A stretch of 64,000 nt of DNA from Clostridium scatologenes (GCF_000968375.1 NZ_CP009933.1:5208001-5272000); one strand, 5' to 3'; counted from the first letter of the stretch, positions 25,504-33,959 are shown. Numbers and translations are program-made. The notes: generated by a model not told the origin, from the letters alone.

Positions 25504-26244
25504 ATGTCAGGACATTCAAAATGGCATAATATACAAGCTAAAAAAGGTAAAGCAGATGCAAAAAGAGGTAAAATCTTTACTAAGTTAGGAAAAGAAATTG
25601 CTATTGCATCTAAAATGGGAGGATCAAATCTTGATGCTAACAGTAAGTTAAGAGATGTTGTAGCAAAAGCAAAAGCTGCTAACATGCCTATGGATACAAT
25701 AACAAGGGCAATAAAAAAAGGTGCTGGAGAAATGGAAGGAGTAAATTACGAAGCTGTAGTTTATGAAGGTTATGGTCCAGCAGGAACTGCTGTGATAGTA
25801 AATGCATTGACAGATAATAAGAATAGAACAGCTGCTAATGTAAGACATGCATTTACAAAAAATGGTGGAAACATGGGTTCAACAGGATGCGTTTCTTTCA
25901 TGTTCCAGGAAAAAGGTCAAATTGTTATAGAAAAAACAGATGACAAAGACGAAGATGAATTAATGATGATGGCTTTAGATGCTGGTGCAGAAGATTTTGC
26001 AGCAGAGGATGAAGTTTTTGTAGTAACAACTACACCGCAAGACTTTGGAACAGTAAGAGAAGCTTTAGAGTCTAATGGACTTGAGTTCTTAGAAGCTGAA
26101 GTAAAAATGATTCCAGATACATATACTGCAATTGATGAAGAAACAGTAGTTAAGTTCGAAAAAATGCTTGATGCTTTAGAAGATGACGAAGACGTTCAGG
26201 ACGTTTACCACAATGCTGAATTCCCTGAAGGATGGGAAGAATAA
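25504..26244 (+). CDS. yebC: YebC/PmpR family translation or transcription factor
   Basis: The 246-residue protein is complete and typical: MSGHSKWHNIQAKKGKADAK at the start, KGAGEMEGVNYEAVVYEGYG, GGNMGSTGCVSFMF and a C-terminal acidic tail ending FPEGWEE. Family members relieve ribosome stalling or act as regulators. The last 143 bp are duplicated at 61717-61859, which shows that a mobile element has integrated in this gene and restored its 3' end. In many clostridia yebC is followed by ruvC-ruvA-ruvB; here the element separates it from its old downstream neighbours. Confidence 0.97.
   Translation: MSGHSKWHNIQAKKGKADAKRGKIFTKLGKEIAIASKMGGSNLDANSKLRDVVAKAKAANMPMDTITRAIKKGAGEMEGVNYEAVVYEGYGPAGTAVIVNALTDNKNRTAANVRHAFTKNGGNMGSTGCVSFMFQEKGQIVIEKTDDKDEDELMMMALDAGAEDFAAEDEVFVVTTTPQDFGTVREALESNGLEFLEAEVKMIPDTYTAIDEETVVKFEKMLDALEDDEDVQDVYHNAEFPEGWEE
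26102..26244 (+). repeat. left attachment-site repeat (3' end of intact yebC)
   Basis: 143 bp identical by eye to 61717-61859, both ending with the TAA stop. The base after the repeat differs (G on the left, A on the right). The true strand-exchange core lies somewhere inside. The integrase gene begins 134 bp downstream. Confidence 0.92.
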
Positions 26245-26252
26245 GCTATATC

Positions 26253-26309
26253 AACGGTTTGCAGATTTGGAAAGGTGAAAAACGTGATGACATACGTTTT
26301 TTTACCGTT
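26253..26309 (+). terminator. element-borne terminator downstream of yebC
   Basis: Outer pair AACGGT (26253-26258) with ACCGTT (26304-26309) and inner pair AAAAACGT (26278-26285) with ACGTTTTT (26294-26301). It would stop yebC transcripts from entering the integrase gene. Confidence 0.6.
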
Positions 26310-26323
26310 CTATGATGGAATAT

Positions 26324-26374
26324 AACACCTTTAAATGTATGTATGAAAATTATTTACATTTGGAGGTGTTTTTT
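26324..26374 (+). promoter_or_regulatory. terminator-like hairpin that buries the integrase ribosome site
   Basis: AACACCT-tt-AAATGTA (26324-26339) pairs with TACATTT-gg-AGGTGTT (26355-26370), followed by a T run. The 3' arm contains the GGAGGTG ribosome site of the integrase (26362-26368). The hairpin can therefore both end read-through transcription and block translation. Its AACACCT stem resembles the native yebC terminator at 61949-61995. Confidence 0.6.
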
Positions 26375-26377
26375 ATT

Positions 26378-27298
26378 ATGCAATTAAATGATATTTTAAA
26401 AGAATTTATATTTGATTGTGAGGTTAAAAATTTTTCTAAGAGAACATTAAAATCTTATAGAAATAATAATACTTTGTTTCACAATTATTTAAGTCAAGAA
26501 TTTAAAATTACAAATTTAGAAGAAATTAAAACAATTCATATTAAAAGATATTTTAAATTTTTAATGAAAAAAGGATTAACTCCAACTTATGCAAATGGAG
26601 TATTAAAAACTATACGAGCTTTTTTCAGATATTGCTTAAATGAAGAATATATAGAAGAAAATCCATGTCTAAAAGTTGGATGGCAGAAAGAAGGTAAAGT
26701 TATAATTAATACTTTTACAGATGAAGAAATAGTTAATATGTTAGGAGTATATAAATTTACTACGTTCTTGCAAGCTAGAAACAAAATGATTATTGCTTTT
26801 TTAGTAGATACAGGGGCTAGAAACAATGAAACGTGTATTTTACTAAAAGAAGATATAAAAGATAGAGTTATCTTACTTCGCGGAAAAGGGAATAAACAAA
26901 GACAAGTAAGCATTAGTCCTCTTCTAAAGAAATATATGATTAGATATGAGCGTATTAGAGATTACTATTTTAAAGATAAAATAGTGAAAGTAAATAACTA
27001 TTTTTTAAGTAATACAGGAAAGCCATTAACTATAGAAACAATAGAACGTGTCGTTAAAGAAGCAGGAAGTGTTGTAGGAGTTAGAAAGGATATAAGATGC
27101 TCACCTCATACTATAAGGCATTGGCACGCTCAGGAACAGCTTAGAAACGGATTAGACGTATATTCCCTAAGTCGCCTCCTTGGGCATGAGAATATTTCTA
27201 TAACAAAACGTTATCTACAATCTATCAAAGATGAAGATATTATCGATTTAGCAGTAAAAACTAGTCCTTTAATGAATATAAGAGGGGGAAGACGATAA
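26378..27298 (+). CDS. int: tyrosine integrase of the element
   Basis: A 306-residue phage-integrase/XerC-like recombinase. An N-terminal SAM-like core-binding domain (KNFSKRTLKSYRNN, residues about 18-90) precedes the catalytic domain. The catalytic set is visible: Arg148 (DTGARNNE), Lys170 (GKGNKQR), His244 and Arg247 (SPHTIRHW), His270 (GHENIS) and Tyr279 (TKRYLQS). The ATG at 26378 lies ten bases after GGAGGTG; the longer frame starting at 26312 would cross a hairpin. It should catalyse insertion and excision at the yebC repeats. The next small gene overlaps its stop codon by one base. Confidence 0.95.
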   Translation: MQLNDILKEFIFDCEVKNFSKRTLKSYRNNNTLFHNYLSQEFKITNLEEIKTIHIKRYFKFLMKKGLTPTYANGVLKTIRAFFRYCLNEEYIEENPCLKVGWQKEGKVIINTFTDEEIVNMLGVYKFTTFLQARNKMIIAFLVDTGARNNETCILLKEDIKDRVILLRGKGNKQRQVSISPLLKKYMIRYERIRDYYFKDKIVKVNNYFLSNTGKPLTIETIERVVKEAGSVVGVRKDIRCSPHTIRHWHAQEQLRNGLDVYSLSRLLGHENISITKRYLQSIKDEDIIDLAVKTSPLMNIRGGRR

Positions 27299-27561
27299 TG
27301 TTGAACCTCCAAGAATCAGTATATAGACAAATAGAGGAAATGGTAGATGATGGAGAACCAATAATTTATGAAAATCATGAAGTTAATAAAAGATTAAATA
27401 TTGAAACTTATGTGGTTATTGTAAAAAGTCATTCTTATATATTTAGAATTTACCAGGGGATGTTACATTCTACAGGGAGAATAAGCTTAAAATTTATGTC
27501 TGTAGATATTAATATGTTTAAAGCCATGACATCGAACTTAGATTTAGGGGAGGTGTTATAG
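27298..27561 (+). CDS. small hypothetical protein coupled to integrase
   Basis: 87 residues; the ATG overlaps the integrase stop (TAATG), so translation is coupled. AGGGGGAAG lies 15 bases before. The sequence is mixed alpha/beta (RLNIETYVVIVKSHSYIFRIYQGMLHS) with no motif I recognise. Its position suggests a recombination directionality factor or integrase accessory role, but that is only inference. Confidence 0.6.
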   Translation: MLNLQESVYRQIEEMVDDGEPIIYENHEVNKRLNIETYVVIVKSHSYIFRIYQGMLHSTGRISLKFMSVDINMFKAMTSNLDLGEVL

Positions 27562-27563
27562 GT

Positions 27564-28133
27564 ATGCTACTAAGTGAACAACTAAAAGAAAAACTTAGGA
27601 AAGAATTTATGCCCCTAAAGAATCTTAAAATATTTAGCAATGCTAATGCAATAAACTCAAAGATAGCTTTTATTAAGTCATTGGATAAAGGTATTAGAGG
27701 AACTTGTTCAATGATCTTAGACTTTTTTGAATGTCGTGTTAATACAGATGGATCTAAGGATAATTATATGATTGTATATGCTTCACAGAGCAATATAGCA
27801 GACGAGTTAGGTTTTACTAGAGAATATATATCCCATTGCATCAATCGTATGGCAGAAAGCTCTATATGCCCATTTATAAAGGTGCGACAAGGTTTAAATA
27901 AATCTAACTACTATATTATGGAAACTAAAAAGAAACTAGTAAATTTATTAAAACAAATATTCCATGCTCAACAGGAAGAGTTAAAAGCTAAAAATCAAGA
28001 AAAACAGCAGCAAAAAAAGAAAGAATATAAAAAGTCTAATTCTAATGAAAAATTCAGTACTTTTAATAATTTTGAACAACGTACTTATGACTTTGAGGAT
28101 CTTGAGAAGAAACTATTAAGTTGGACAGATTAA
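27564..28133 (+). CDS. winged helix-turn-helix DNA-binding protein
   Basis: 189 residues. Residues about 35-110 contain a winged-helix domain with the recognition helix region SQSNIADELGFTREYISHCINRM and a wing (KVRQGLNKSNYYIME). The C-terminal 65 residues are charged, Lys/Gln-rich and probably disordered or coiled. The layout resembles plasmid/phage regulators and RepL-like initiators. It ends just before the repeat-rich control region, so binding to those repeats is a reasonable hypothesis, not shown. Confidence 0.65.
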   Translation: MLLSEQLKEKLRKEFMPLKNLKIFSNANAINSKIAFIKSLDKGIRGTCSMILDFFECRVNTDGSKDNYMIVYASQSNIADELGFTREYISHCINRMAESSICPFIKVRQGLNKSNYYIMETKKKLVNLLKQIFHAQQEELKAKNQEKQQQKKKEYKKSNSNEKFSTFNNFEQRTYDFEDLEKKLLSWTD

Positions 28134-28454
28134 ATCCATAAAAGCAAAAGAGCCTATCAAAGTTGCAATTTGATAGACCCTATAAGACGTTAATAAATGT
28201 ACTTAACACTATTAATAGTATAGCATTTTTTAATAAACTTATCAAAAAAATTTTTTAAAATTATGCTTATTAAAGTTAGTCTTTTTTCGCAAGAATGTAA
28301 AAGGCTTATTTGTGTTGTCTAATAATAATTCATGTCTTCAAATATAAATACGATAATTATTATTTAATATTATCTTTATATTAAAGATGCTTTTTTATTC
28401 TCAAATTTGTAAAAGTAATCTTTAAAATTCCTTAAATTGTCCTTGTTTATTTTC

Positions 28455-28500
28455 GGATGTAAACTAAGGCTAATACTGCTAAAAATTGTAGTTTACATCC
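28455..28500. repeat. 12-bp perfect inverted repeat
   Basis: GGATGTAAACTA (28455-28466) and TAGTTTACATCC (28489-28500). The loop carries TAATACTGCTAAAAATT. A half copy AGGATGTAA recurs at 28524-28532. Confidence 0.75.
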
Positions 28501-28599
28501 TAAAGTAAATAATTTAATAAATTAGGATGTAATACTATATGCACAGAAATATTAATACTCTATATATCTATATTTATAATATTTATTCTTAATATATTT

Positions 28600-28778
28600 T
28601 TATCACCAGTGTACCCACATAAATTATTTTATATAAGAATTATCATTAGATTACTCACCTATAAACATAAAAAATGAATTTACTTAGATTTATAGTATTA
28701 ACTATCTATAAATTTGGGTAAAGTGGTGATAATTTTAAAAACAAAGATAACTTGGGTAAAGTAATGATAATTTTAAAA
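28600..28778. repeat. iteron-like boxes, two inverted and two direct
   Basis: The consensus is about TGGGTAAAGTRATGATAA. Forward copies start at 28714 and 28752 (27 bp each, 38 bp apart, two mismatches). Reverse copies are at 28600-28617 (two mismatches) and 28638-28659 (weaker). They point toward each other around an AT-rich centre. Confidence 0.6.
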
Positions 28779-28789
28779 TTTCTATTAGT

Positions 28790-28909
28790 CATCGTAAACG
28801 AATGAATCATCAAAATTATATGTTAGCTAAGATCGTTGTAAAATCAATAATCTATTATTTAAAAATATCAATAAATCATATAAAAATATAGCATCGTAAA
28901 ATAATGAAT
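28790..28909 (+). repeat. CATCGTAAA direct repeat pair
   Basis: CATCGTAAACGAATGAAT (28790-28807) and CATCGTAAAATAATGAAT (28892-28909), 102 bp apart. Confidence 0.5.
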
Positions 28910-29009
28910 TACTCGATAATAAATGTGTCACCAAAATAATATTGCCATCGTTATTTAATTCAACTTTTGGTTATAATATCTTGTAAAAACTTAACTGGGT
29001 GGTGAAAAT

Positions 29010-29339
29010 ATGGCGGTAAAATTTGATTTCCCAAATGGTGTAAATGAATTGGATTTAAAATTATTTAATGATATATTATTAAAATTGAAAATTGAAATTA
29101 AAAATGATTCTAATATGGAATTTTATGGGATGACATTTGATACTACATATTTGTTGAAAGATTATAGTAAAGAAGAAATATATAAAAGTATGCATAACAT
29201 ATTTGATATAAGTTTATTAAAATTAAATCATAATAGTGAATACAAAGAAAGAATGATTTTAGATTATAAAAAGAGTGATAATGAAATAATAATTGGTTTT
29301 TATAATGTGCTATATCTAAAGAAAAATTTTTATTTGTAA
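29010..29339 (+). CDS. hypothetical protein
   Basis: 109 residues with no recognised domain. The ATG follows CTGGGTGGTGAAAAT; the GGTGG stretch serves as ribosome site and resembles the iteron boxes upstream. The sequence is acidic/basic mixed and globular (NELDLKLFNDILLKLKIEIK, ERMILDYKKSDNEIIIGFYN). It is the only gene inside 1.9 kb of repeat-rich DNA. It may be a small regulator, but this cannot be shown. Confidence 0.6.
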   Translation: MAVKFDFPNGVNELDLKLFNDILLKLKIEIKNDSNMEFYGMTFDTTYLLKDYSKEEIYKSMHNIFDISLLKLNHNSEYKERMILDYKKSDNEIIIGFYNVLYLKKNFYL

Positions 29340-29470
29340 AGTAATTATACGTAAAACTAAAATTATCTAGTATTTAATTATAAGAAAACGTCGGTTGAAC
29401 TATAAGTTATTGTCGGTAATTTAGTTTTAATAATGATAATACTGTTTTTATAGCAGCGTTTGAAATTGAT

Positions 29471-29833
29471 TTATAAGAAAATTAACGACATTTTCTTATA
29501 ATAAAGAGTATTTAATAAATTATTTTTGCATTTAGTTACGAGGTCACTTTAATATATCGTAAGTAAATGCAAATTTCATTGATTTTTATGATTTTACCTC
29601 GTAAGTAAAAGAAAATTTTTAATTAGGGTTAGATAATTTAAGTATTTTTGCTCTTAATACTACTAAAAATGTAAGAGAATATATTTAAATTCTAATTTAC
29701 TTACGCTATTACTTTAAAAGCTCGTAAGTAAATTAGAAATTAATGTGCTAAAACAAATTAATTTGGTTTAAAATTAGTTTATTTTGATTAAGGTTACGAG
29801 GTATAATATAATTTAAAGTTAAAAACCTCGTAA
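29471..29833. repeat. cluster of long inverted repeats sharing TTACGAG / CGTAAGTAAA
   Basis: Successive pairs: TTATAAGAAAAT/ATTTTCTTATAA (29471-29482, 29490-29501), a 17-bp pair with one mismatch (29525-29541, 29557-29573), CTCTTA/TAAGAG around 29651-29677, a perfect 16-bp pair ending TTACTTACG / CGTAAGTAA (29690-29705, 29723-29738) and TTACGAGGT/ACCTCGTAA (29794-29802, 29825-29833). A lone CTCGTAAGTAAA lies at 29598-29609. No gene lies between 29340 and 30031. Confidence 0.7.
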
Positions 29834-30031
29834 TTAAAGTAGAATTTTAAATTTGATATAGATTAAAAATTAATTTATTTATCTTTAAATTAGTTGCGTT
29901 TTTAATCCAATTACATATACTACTATTAGAACTATATACAAATAAATTTAAACAAAACCTTACAAAATATTTACTATTTGTCCAAAAAGATGTAAGCTTA
30001 TAGAAGCAGATGTTTTGTGGAGGATGGGTAA

Positions 30032-30895
30032 ATGAGTAAATTAGGTATATTTATTGACTATGATAATGTCTATGATATAATAGACAAAAAATATAATAAA
30101 AATGAATCGATAGAAATCCATATTAAGTTTTTTGAAAATCTATGGGAAAAGTTTAAAGAATATGATATTGTAAAATTTATAGCATTTATAGATTTTACAA
30201 AAATAAATAAAAACAATTTAATTACAGAATTACAAAAGCGAAGTGTTAAATTGGAACATTGTTATAGCAATGGTGCAAAAGAGGAATATAGAAAAAATGC
30301 TTCTGACTTAGCCTTATGTATCAGTGTAATAAAAAGTATTTATGAACTAGATATAGATACTTATGTATTAATATCATCTGATTGTGATATGATACCAATT
30401 TTAAATGAATTGAAATTTAGAAGTAAAAAGACAATACATATTTTTTCACCAACTTGTGCAAATAGAGATATAAAAGAATATGATAAAGATAAAAAATGGG
30501 CTGTTATTAATGATTTTTATTCAATTGAAGAAATTTTAGGGGTAGAAGTATACGAAGATAAAATTTCAAAGATAGAAGATTTACACTTAAAGGAAATTGT
30601 AGGTAAGTCATTACTACGTATTTTTGAAAATATCAGTATGCAAAGAACTAAAGAGAATAAATATGGATTTGGATACTTAACGTCTGATATTATGAAATCA
30701 AATGAAATGGTAAAAGAGGATGCTCAGAAAATTGCTAAGGCTATTAAAGAAAAAGGGGTTATTGTAGCATTGCCAGAATTAATTGATGGCAAATTTGAAA
30801 ATTTAAGATTGAATAAAAACCATAAATGGGTTTGTGAGTTTCTTAAGGATAAAATAGAAGTGGAAGAGAATAAAGATATTTTTATAGAAAAATAA
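30032..30895 (+). CDS. NYN-domain (PIN-like) protein with C-terminal OST-HTH-like domain
   Basis: 287 residues. The NYN domain begins GIFIDYDNVYDIID with acidic residues for metal, continues with NASDLALCISVIKSIYELDIDTYVLISSDCDMIPILNEL and KKTIHIFSP, typical of the LabA/DUF88 nuclease fold. Residues about 190-275 (FGYLTSDIMKSNEMVKEDAQKIAKAIKEKGVI) look like an OST-HTH/LOTUS or winged-helix RNA-binding domain. A ribonuclease or RNA-binding role is likely. It has GGAGGATGGGT before the ATG and stands alone. It could be a defence or RNA-turnover function; the target is unknown. Confidence 0.8.
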   Translation: MSKLGIFIDYDNVYDIIDKKYNKNESIEIHIKFFENLWEKFKEYDIVKFIAFIDFTKINKNNLITELQKRSVKLEHCYSNGAKEEYRKNASDLALCISVIKSIYELDIDTYVLISSDCDMIPILNELKFRSKKTIHIFSPTCANRDIKEYDKDKKWAVINDFYSIEEILGVEVYEDKISKIEDLHLKEIVGKSLLRIFENISMQRTKENKYGFGYLTSDIMKSNEMVKEDAQKIAKAIKEKGVIVALPELIDGKFENLRLNKNHKWVCEFLKDKIEVEENKDIFIEK

Positions 30896-31099
30896 AATAA
30901 ACTATTTACAATAAGCACAATATAATATATAATTAAATCATCAATCAAATGTTATCAAAGTCAATTATCAAATTGTAATTTCAAATTTAATTTTCAAAAA
31001 ATAATTATCAAAATTAAGATCTTCTTTATATAGAAGATCTTTTTATCATTTTAAAGAATTTTGGTAAAAATAATGATATATAAAAAGGCAGCAGGATCA

Positions 31100-31324
31100 T
31101 TAGTCCTCTGTCTTTTCTTTTTTTGTCCATTCAATTTTATATCCGATTATTTCAGCTATTTGTTTGCACTCTATATATTTAATAGTTCCTCTAGTTAATT
31201 TATTAGATAAATTTTGAGTGGTTGTATCAGTGCCATATTTTTCATTCATAGCTTTTACTATATCAGTTAAAGTCCAACCTGATAGAGCTATGAAACTTTT
31301 AATTTCATTTTTTATATCAACCAA
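31100..31324 (-). CDS. small HTH repressor of the element
   Basis: 74 residues from the TTG at 31324, seven bases after AGGAGG. The frame runs further upstream but there is no ribosome site there and the promoter lies within it. The HTH is LSGWTLTDIVKAMNEKYGTDTTTQNLSNKLTRG, a Xre/Cro-like fold. It is the only clear leftward gene of the element and faces a divergent promoter with repeated operators, the classic arrangement of a phage immunity repressor. It probably represses itself and the rightward operon. Confidence 0.7.
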   Translation of the reverse strand: MVDIKNEIKSFIALSGWTLTDIVKAMNEKYGTDTTTQNLSNKLTRGTIKYIECKQIAEIIGYKIEWTKKEKTED

Positions 31325-31477
31325 ATAATCACCTCCTAAATTAATTATACTATAGAGTTTCATTATATTCAAATATAAATAAAAATATTTAGTATAATTT
31401 AAAATGCATATTGACATTTTAAACTATAGAGTGTATTATTAAATTATAGAGTTGATAATCCGAGGGAGGTAAAAAGC
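31325..31477. promoter_or_regulatory. divergent promoters with three ACTATAGAGT operators
   Basis: Rightward: TTGACA (31411-31416), 17 bp, TATTAT (31434-31439). Leftward on the minus strand: TTGAAT, 17 bp, TATAAT, just upstream of the repressor ribosome site. The box ACTATAGAGT occurs at about 31349-31358, 31424-31433 and, as ATTATAGAGT, 31444-31453. One copy lies inside the leftward promoter spacer, one inside the rightward spacer and one just past the rightward -10. Confidence 0.75.
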
Positions 31478-31879
31478 ATGAATGATAATTATATGAAAGC
31501 ATTAAATGTTGCAGAAGAAGCTTTAAACAGAATCAATATAATATATGAAAAATCTAAAATTGCAAGTTTTGAAGATATTAAAGGCTGCAAGGCTACAGAA
31601 AAGGTAATAGAAGATCTAGAGGACTTTATAAAAACTATGGAGCATTATTCAAAGAAAACTAAAGAAGGATATTTAGAATTAAATTCAAATGGACGTTATG
31701 AATTGAAAGGAATAGAACTTACGTGTGGCTATCCAGTAGAGTTATGGAATGATAAATCTCATAGTTGGAATGATGGGAGAATAGGACATTCAGAGGAATA
31801 TGGTGGTTACTATTTCTATAACTATGATGAAGAACATGCTATGTTAAGTGATGGTATTAAGGCAAGAGTGAGAATATAG
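31478..31879 (+). CDS. DUF5348-like protein
   Basis: 133 residues. The N-terminal 60 are helical; the C-terminal half (GRYELKGIELTCGYPVELW, WNDGRIGHSEEYGGYYFYN, KARVRI) matches the small beta domain found in clostridial mobile-element proteins as DUF5348. It is the first gene under the rightward promoter controlled by the repressor, so it is probably early. GGGAGG precedes the ATG. Function unknown. Confidence 0.65.
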   Translation: MNDNYMKALNVAEEALNRINIIYEKSKIASFEDIKGCKATEKVIEDLEDFIKTMEHYSKKTKEGYLELNSNGRYELKGIELTCGYPVELWNDKSHSWNDGRIGHSEEYGGYYFYNYDEEHAMLSDGIKARVRI

Positions 31880-32267
31880 TAAGATTTGTGTAGAAGATGT
31901 TTAATTAAAATCAGAATTTTAATTAGTTTTCAAAACACGACAAAAAGGCTATAAAATAGAGCAAACAAAAGTATTTACCTATCATAACCATAAAAATCAA
32001 AATATTTACTGCATTACACAATTTGGACATACTACAAAAACGTGATAATATAGTATGTGAAACAAAAATATTAAACCTTTTAAAAATTAATCTTTGATCT
32101 TTGAAAATTAAATAGTAAACCTTCATTTATGAACCAAACATAAATGATGATAAAAGACACACGAAGTGAATTTATATTTACTATGGGCTAATTATAACTC
32201 TAAAAAAACTATTTGTCAAGTGCCAAAATATCAAATTTTATACAAACATGAAAGGGGAAATGTGCCA
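31880..32267. other. non-coding region with a palindromic site
   Basis: Contains CATTTATG/CATAAATG separated by AACCAAA (32124-32146) about 120 bp before the next start. No gene is convincing here; the rest is AT-rich without clear signals. Confidence 0.4.
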
Positions 32268-33959
32268 ATGGAAAATCAAAATAAAATCAAGTTAAACAAT
32301 CAACAAATAGAAGAATTAACTTTAGAAATAATTCAACTAAAGAATCAAACTGCTAAAAACATAATGGAAATAGGCAAGAGATTATTGTTGATTAAGAGGT
32401 CACTAAAACATGGTGACTTCCTTCAATACCTTGAACAAAAAGTTGATTATACATCAAGGACAGCACAAAGATTTATAAAAGTTTATGAGGAATTTGGAAA
32501 TACGACAACGTTGTCTGATTTAGAACCTAGTAAATTAATATCACTAACTAAAGTTCCTAAAAAAGATAGAGAAAAATTCATTCAAGATAATAATATTAAA
32601 AATATGAGTTGTAGACAAATAGAACAAGCTATTAGAGATATGCGGGGTGCAACACATACTAAAATGGTGAGTGTTAAATCTAGCACTCAGATATCAAAAC
32701 AAAAGAACCCTATGGACACAGTTCCACAAGCTGAAGAAAGCAATTCTACAGATAATATTTGGGAAGATACTATAAAGTTATATGATGAAATAATCCTAAG
32801 AACTGGCAATTTTTATACAGATGCTAATAGTAATTTAAAACTGACTGATATAGAAAGCTTATTAATTAGCAAATATTTAAATAAAGAAATTACGCATAAT
32901 CAGCTTAAACAGATTATAGAGCAAAATAAATTAAATATTCCTTTTATACAAGATGAAGAAAAATTTAATGTGCTTTTAAATGATCTAGAAATGAGCAACT
33001 CATATGAACAATATGATAGCGAGGGTAACATATATTATTCCGTTTTAGAAACGGATTATTTAAATTTTGAGGATGTATGGAACTATGCATGGGAAAAAGA
33101 TGAAGAAGAAAGAAAAGGATACATAAAAGATGATAATTACAGATTTACCAAAGATAATATAAAAATTGCAAAAGGCTATATAGACACAGATGATTATATA
33201 TGTATTTTTAGAGATGATGAATTATTTGCTTACTATAAAATGAAGTCAGATTATAAAAATTTTATTATTAATTTATTTAAATTTTATAACATTGATAAGA
33301 AATATTTAAGCTTAGTGGATCTATTTATTAAGCAGCAGAAAAAAGATGAATACATAGAGCAACAGAAATATTTTAAAAAAGCTGAAAGTAATGCTAAATT
33401 AACATATAAAAAAGATGATGAATGTTATATGTTAACAACTTATGCGGTAGATAGAGATTGTATAGAGGTTTATAAAGATTATAGAAGAATTACAATAGTT
33501 CCATTTGAGGTCGGTATGTGCTTAGAAAATCCAGAATTCTATTACACCATAATGATAGGGGATTGGATAGATGATATAAGAGATAAAGTAAAATTTGAAC
33601 TAAAATATCTAATAGAATTTAGAAAAAAATTAATGGCTAAATCTAAGAAAGTTAAAAAAGAAGCAGATGAAGCAAAACGTAGACAAGAGGAAGAGTGGAG
33701 AAAAGCATATCAAGATTTTAATTTTGATAATTTTAGAACTAAGAAAAATGCTGCTATAGATATGTTTACAGAAGATGAACAAAAATTTTTAAAGGATATG
33801 TTACAAGATAAAACCTTATGGAAGAAATTTTATGTTAAAACAGCAATTAAAGTTCATCCAGACCGAGTTGCTAAAGATGGTGAAATAGCAGTTAAGAAAG
33901 CTGAAAATCAAATGAAGTTACTAAATGCTATAAATGATAAAATTCAGAAGTGCTGCTAA
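32268..33959 (+). CDS. DUF3102 protein with coiled coil and C-terminal HPD (J-like) motif
   Basis: 563 residues from the ATG at 32268 (AGGGG ten bases before). Residues about 10-80 match DUF3102 (AKNIMEIGKRLLLIKRSLKHGDFLQYLEQKVDYTSRTAQRFIKVYE), a domain common in phage and plasmid proteins that contains an HTH-like part. The middle is unrecognised. Residues about 465-500 form a charged coiled coil (KKVKKEADEAKRRQEEEWRK). The last 50 contain H530-P531-D532 between two helices (KFYVKTAIKVHPDRVA.., AENQMKLLNAINDKI), as in J domains that recruit DnaK. It may link the element's DNA-binding machinery to host chaperones. Confidence 0.65.
   Translation: MENQNKIKLNNQQIEELTLEIIQLKNQTAKNIMEIGKRLLLIKRSLKHGDFLQYLEQKVDYTSRTAQRFIKVYEEFGNTTTLSDLEPSKLISLTKVPKKDREKFIQDNNIKNMSCRQIEQAIRDMRGATHTKMVSVKSSTQISKQKNPMDTVPQAEESNSTDNIWEDTIKLYDEIILRTGNFYTDANSNLKLTDIESLLISKYLNKEITHNQLKQIIEQNKLNIPFIQDEEKFNVLLNDLEMSNSYEQYDSEGNIYYSVLETDYLNFEDVWNYAWEKDEEERKGYIKDDNYRFTKDNIKIAKGYIDTDDYICIFRDDELFAYYKMKSDYKNFIINLFKFYNIDKKYLSLVDLFIKQQKKDEYIEQQKYFKKAESNAKLTYKKDDECYMLTTYAVDRDCIEVYKDYRRITIVPFEVGMCLENPEFYYTIMIGDWIDDIRDKVKFELKYLIEFRKKLMAKSKKVKKEADEAKRRQEEEWRKAYQDFNFDNFRTKKNAAIDMFTEDEQKFLKDMLQDKTLWKKFYVKTAIKVHPDRVAKDGEIAVKKAENQMKLLNAINDKIQKCC

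Larger units (their letters stand above)
28134..29009. other. gene-poor control region with inverted and direct repeats
   Basis: Over 870 bp without a gene. It holds a hairpin CTATCAAA/TTTGATAG (28154-28176), palindrome ACTATTAATAGT (28208-28219), a terminator-like ATCTTT/AAAGAT hairpin before TTTTTT (28374-28392), the GGATGTAAACTA inverted pair (28455-28500), four iteron-like boxes (28600-28778) and a CATCGTAAA direct repeat pair (28790-28807, 28892-28909). The density of repeats suggests an origin or a multi-operator switch. Confidence 0.6.

Noticed and set aside
26102..26250. tRNA or tmRNA as integration target
   Set aside because: No cloverleaf or tmRNA sequence at either junction; the repeat is plainly the yebC coding end.
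28134..30031. CRISPR array
   Set aside because: Repeats are inverted or irregularly spaced and short; no regular spacers and no cas genes.
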